7,212 bases of DNA, from the NCBI GenBank assembly GCA_031262205.1, contig JAISID010000041.1, positions 1-7,212 of the forward strand. The letters are read 5' to 3'. Made by a program: the position numbers and the translations under genes. Positions 5,601 through 7,212 of this stretch are shown here, piece by piece (the first letter of the stretch is position 1; each line of letters starts with the position of its first letter). Source of the stretch: Holosporales bacterium (GTDB lineage Bacteria > Pseudomonadota > Alphaproteobacteria > RUG11792). Below the pieces are notes generated by a model. That model did no database searches and was not told where the DNA came from. It worked only from the letters and a program-made list of their open reading frames with translations.

Positions 5601-6164
5601 GTGAAAATTAACAGCAACGACATAAGAGTTGGAAACGTTTTGGAACACAATTCAAAACTGTGGATTGTGACTAAGACTATGCATGTTCAACCTGGAAAAG
5701 GCGGAGCGTTTATGCAAGTCGAGATGAAGGAAATGCGAGGCGGTTCGAAATTAAACGAGCGGTTTAGAGCTGCCGACACGGTCGAAAAGGTGTTTCTCGA
5801 CGAAATGGTTTTTCAATTCCTCTATAGAGACGGAGAAAATCTTCATTTTATGAATCAAGAAACGTTTGAGCAAATTCAATTGCCGGCGGAGCTTGTCGGC
5901 GATAGCGTCGCTTTTTTATCGGATGGAATGTTGGCGAACGTTTCCATGTATGAAAACACTCCCGTGAGCATTTCTTTGCCGGCGACTGTAACTCTCGAAA
6001 TTGTCGAAGCGGAACCCGTCGTTAAAGGGCAAACGGCGACCTCTTCCTATAAACCGGCCGTATTGTCGAACGGCGTAAAAATTATGGTGCCTCAACATAT
6101 AGAGGCGGGAACAATGGTCGTAGTCGACACATCGAATGCGTCTTACGTTGAAAGAGCAAAATAG
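5601..6164 (+). CDS. efp: Translation elongation factor P
   Basis: EF-P binds ribosomes stalled at consecutive prolines and restores peptide bond formation. The protein has 187 residues, the normal length, with three beta-barrel domains. The N-terminal domain (about 1-62) includes KINSNDIRVGNVLEH and the tip loop QPGKGGAF, with K33 at the position of the lysine that is modified in E. coli (K34). The middle OB domain carries FLYRDGENLHFMNQETFEQI, and the C-terminal domain ends VVVDTSNASYVERAK, the family signature. The GTG at 5601 matches the usual start MKIN. The frame runs back to a GTG at 5547 inside the tRNA, which cannot be the real start. The gene begins 21 bases after the tRNA CCA, leaving no room for its own promoter, so it is probably read from the tRNA promoter. 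Confidence 0.97.
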   Translation: MKINSNDIRVGNVLEHNSKLWIVTKTMHVQPGKGGAFMQVEMKEMRGGSKLNERFRAADTVEKVFLDEMVFQFLYRDGENLHFMNQETFEQIQLPAELVGDSVAFLSDGMLANVSMYENTPVSISLPATVTLEIVEAEPVVKGQTATSSYKPAVLSNGVKIMVPQHIEAGTMVVVDTSNASYVERAK

Positions 6165-6235
6165 AGACCTGAAAGGATTTACTTTGTTCTCAGAAAAGAA
6201 TGCGAGATTTTTAATATTATCCGAGCGTAATTAAT

Positions 6236-6979
6236 ATGAGCCAGTCGGCGTATTTAAACATAATGGAGAAAGCGGCGGAAAAAGCGGCTGTACGCTTAGT
6301 TCGCGATTTCGGCGAACTTGAGAAATTGCAAGTTTCAAGAAGAGGATTCAATAATTTTGTAACTTCTGCGGATAAAAATTCCGAAAGCAAGATTATCTAT
6401 GAACTCTCGAGGGCAAGACCCGAATTTTCCTTATTATGCGAAGAATCCGGATTTGTTGAAAGAGAAAATAAATCGTCTGTTTGGATTGTCGATCCAATCG
6501 ACGGCACAAGCAACTTTATGCGGGGGATCCCCCATTTTGCAATAAATATAGCTCTTCGGGAAGACGATAGAATAACGGCCGGCATGACCCTCGATCCGAT
6601 GAGAGGAGATTGCTTTAAAGCGGAAGAAGGGAATGGAGCGTTTCTTGGAAATCGCAACAGAATACGAGTTTCCGGTCGCGAGAGAATGCAAGAATCGATT
6701 GTGGCGATGCGTAACGTTTCGATTGAAAAGGAATCGGCGTTGATAAACAGTGGAGCCGTCGTTAGAAATCTTGGTTCGGTTGCTCTTGATTTAGCGTATC
6801 TCGCGGCTGGAAAATTTGACGCGGTTATTACAAACGACGTCTACCTTTGGGATATAGCGAGCGGGTTGATTCTTATTAAAGAAGCAGGCGGGTTTTTAGA
6901 ATATACTGAAAAAGACGAGGGGAAATACGACGTAGTCGCCGCGTCTTCTCTAAGGTTGTTGAATTTTATAAAAAAATAG
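6236..6979 (+). CDS. suhB: Inositol monophosphatase family protein (SuhB-like)
   Basis: A 247-residue magnesium-dependent phosphatase of the IMPase/SuhB family. All metal-site motifs are present: VTSADKNSE (D46), LCEESG (E69, E70), WIVDPIDGTSNF (D86, D89) and the C-terminal WDIASGLILIKEAGG (D206). The N-terminus MSQSAYLNIMEKAAEKAA leading into LVRDFGELEKLQVSRRG matches alphaproteobacterial members and supports the ATG at 6236, although the upstream sequence has little Shine-Dalgarno character. It lies 71 bases after efp on the same strand, an order known in other Alphaproteobacteria, and may share its transcript, since I see no good promoter between them. The true substrate could be inositol phosphate, another sugar phosphate or PAP. 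In E. coli, SuhB also works in rRNA antitermination, and the sequence alone cannot show that role here. Confidence 0.93.
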   Translation: MSQSAYLNIMEKAAEKAAVRLVRDFGELEKLQVSRRGFNNFVTSADKNSESKIIYELSRARPEFSLLCEESGFVERENKSSVWIVDPIDGTSNFMRGIPHFAINIALREDDRITAGMTLDPMRGDCFKAEEGNGAFLGNRNRIRVSGRERMQESIVAMRNVSIEKESALINSGAVVRNLGSVALDLAYLAAGKFDAVITNDVYLWDIASGLILIKEAGGFLEYTEKDEGKYDVVAASSLRLLNFIKK

Positions 6980-7046
6980 ATTTAGAACTTACTGTAAACG
7001 AAGCATTCGTCTTAAAGAATACGAGGACATACATTTGCTAAATTAT

Positions 7047-7070
7047 AAATGTTTCACGTGAAACATTTTT
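7047..7070. promoter_or_regulatory. Perfect parS (ParB-binding) site in a 22-bp palindrome
   Basis: TGTTTCACGTGAAACA (7050-7065) is identical to the chromosomal parS consensus bound by ParB/Spo0J, and the palindrome extends to 22 bp (7047-7068). It lies between suhB and the right edge, 68 bases after the suhB stop. ParB loads at such sites, spreads, and with ParA and SMC segregates the origin region, so parS sites usually cluster near oriC. As RNA, the same sequence can fold into a 9-bp stem with an ACGT loop followed by T residues to 7070, so it may also end suhB transcription. Confidence 0.82.
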
Positions 7071-7134
7071 AGAAAGCAAGGAATTTATTTGGCAAATCTT
7101 AACGTTCTATTAACCTTTTTATGATATGCTAAAG

Positions 7135-7148
7135 CTATGCTTGCATAG
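7135..7148. repeat. Short palindrome CTATGC-TT-GCATAG
   Basis: Six-bp perfect arms around TT, located 70 bases after the parS. A direct repeat TATGCT (7125-7130 and 7136-7141), one helical turn apart, overlaps it. The shape suits a dimeric repressor operator for whatever starts at the right edge. No regulator is identified. Confidence 0.4.
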
Positions 7149-7171
7149 GTTAAGTAGTTAAGGGAAGCAAG

Positions 7172-7212
7172 CCCCGAGGAGGGCGGGGGTTTGGGATGGT
7201 TATTGTAATATA
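7172..7212 (+). other. GC-rich hairpin and possible gene start at the right edge
   Basis: CCCCG (7172-7176) and CGGGG (7184-7188) pair around the loop AGGAGGG, which is a strong Shine-Dalgarno sequence. An ATG at 7196-7198 follows 12 bases later and opens M-V-I-V-I before the window ends. The local GC richness stands out in this AT-rich region. It is either a coding start with its ribosome binding site displayed in a hairpin loop, or the 5' part of a structured RNA. Too little sequence is present to decide. Confidence 0.3.

Noticed and set aside
1..7212. CRISPR array, transposase, toxin-antitoxin or phage genes
   Set aside because: No regularly spaced repeats longer than about 14 bases and no matching protein families were seen on either strand.

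Overview
The window looks like chromosomal DNA from an AT-rich alphaproteobacterium (GC about 40% by eye). Five proteins point there: the DnaE N-terminus, the short single-domain RNase D, S2 with an acidic tail, EF-P, and an inositol-monophosphatase-family protein directly after EF-P. A glycyl-radical fragment of the anaerobic ribonucleotide reductase suggests anaerobic growth. Spacers are long (70 to about 510 bases) and several genes that usually sit in operons stand alone, which fits a rearranged or reduced genome. The species cannot be named from this sequence.

Layout. 1-1068 (minus): the first 356 codons of dnaE, which runs off the left edge. 1371-1991 (plus): RNase D, divergent from dnaE. 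1992-2503: a long gene-free stretch ending in a near-consensus promoter and the leader of rpsB (2504-3295), followed by a strong bidirectional terminator-like hairpin (3398-3441). 3584-3769: a 61-residue protein resembling the glycyl-radical C-terminus of NrdD, with its own promoter and Shine-Dalgarno sequence and a parS-like inverted repeat in its leader. 3871-4245: an MlaD-like MCE protein cut by an in-frame TAG, with its missing tail still readable to 4332. 4476-5201: a GT-A-type putative glycosyltransferase. 5504-5579: elongator tRNA-Met(CAU). 5601-6164: efp, only 21 bases after the tRNA and probably co-transcribed with it. 6236-6979: suhB/IMPase family. 7050-7065: a perfect 16-bp parS sequence inside a 22-bp palindrome. 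The right edge holds a second palindrome and a GC-rich hairpin that may begin another transcription unit.

How the parts relate. Much of the content serves growth: replication (dnaE), translation (rpsB, tRNA-Met, efp), RNA processing (RNase D) and dNTP supply (NrdD fragment). MlaD and the glycosyltransferase concern the envelope. The most distinctive signals are the perfect parS site, a two-mismatch version of it in the NrdD-like leader, further copies of its right arm (GARACATTTT) in two other spacers, the stand-alone glycyl-radical mini-protein, the amber codon in mlaD and the tRNA-efp linkage. I found no CRISPR array, transposase gene, prophage or obvious defence system.
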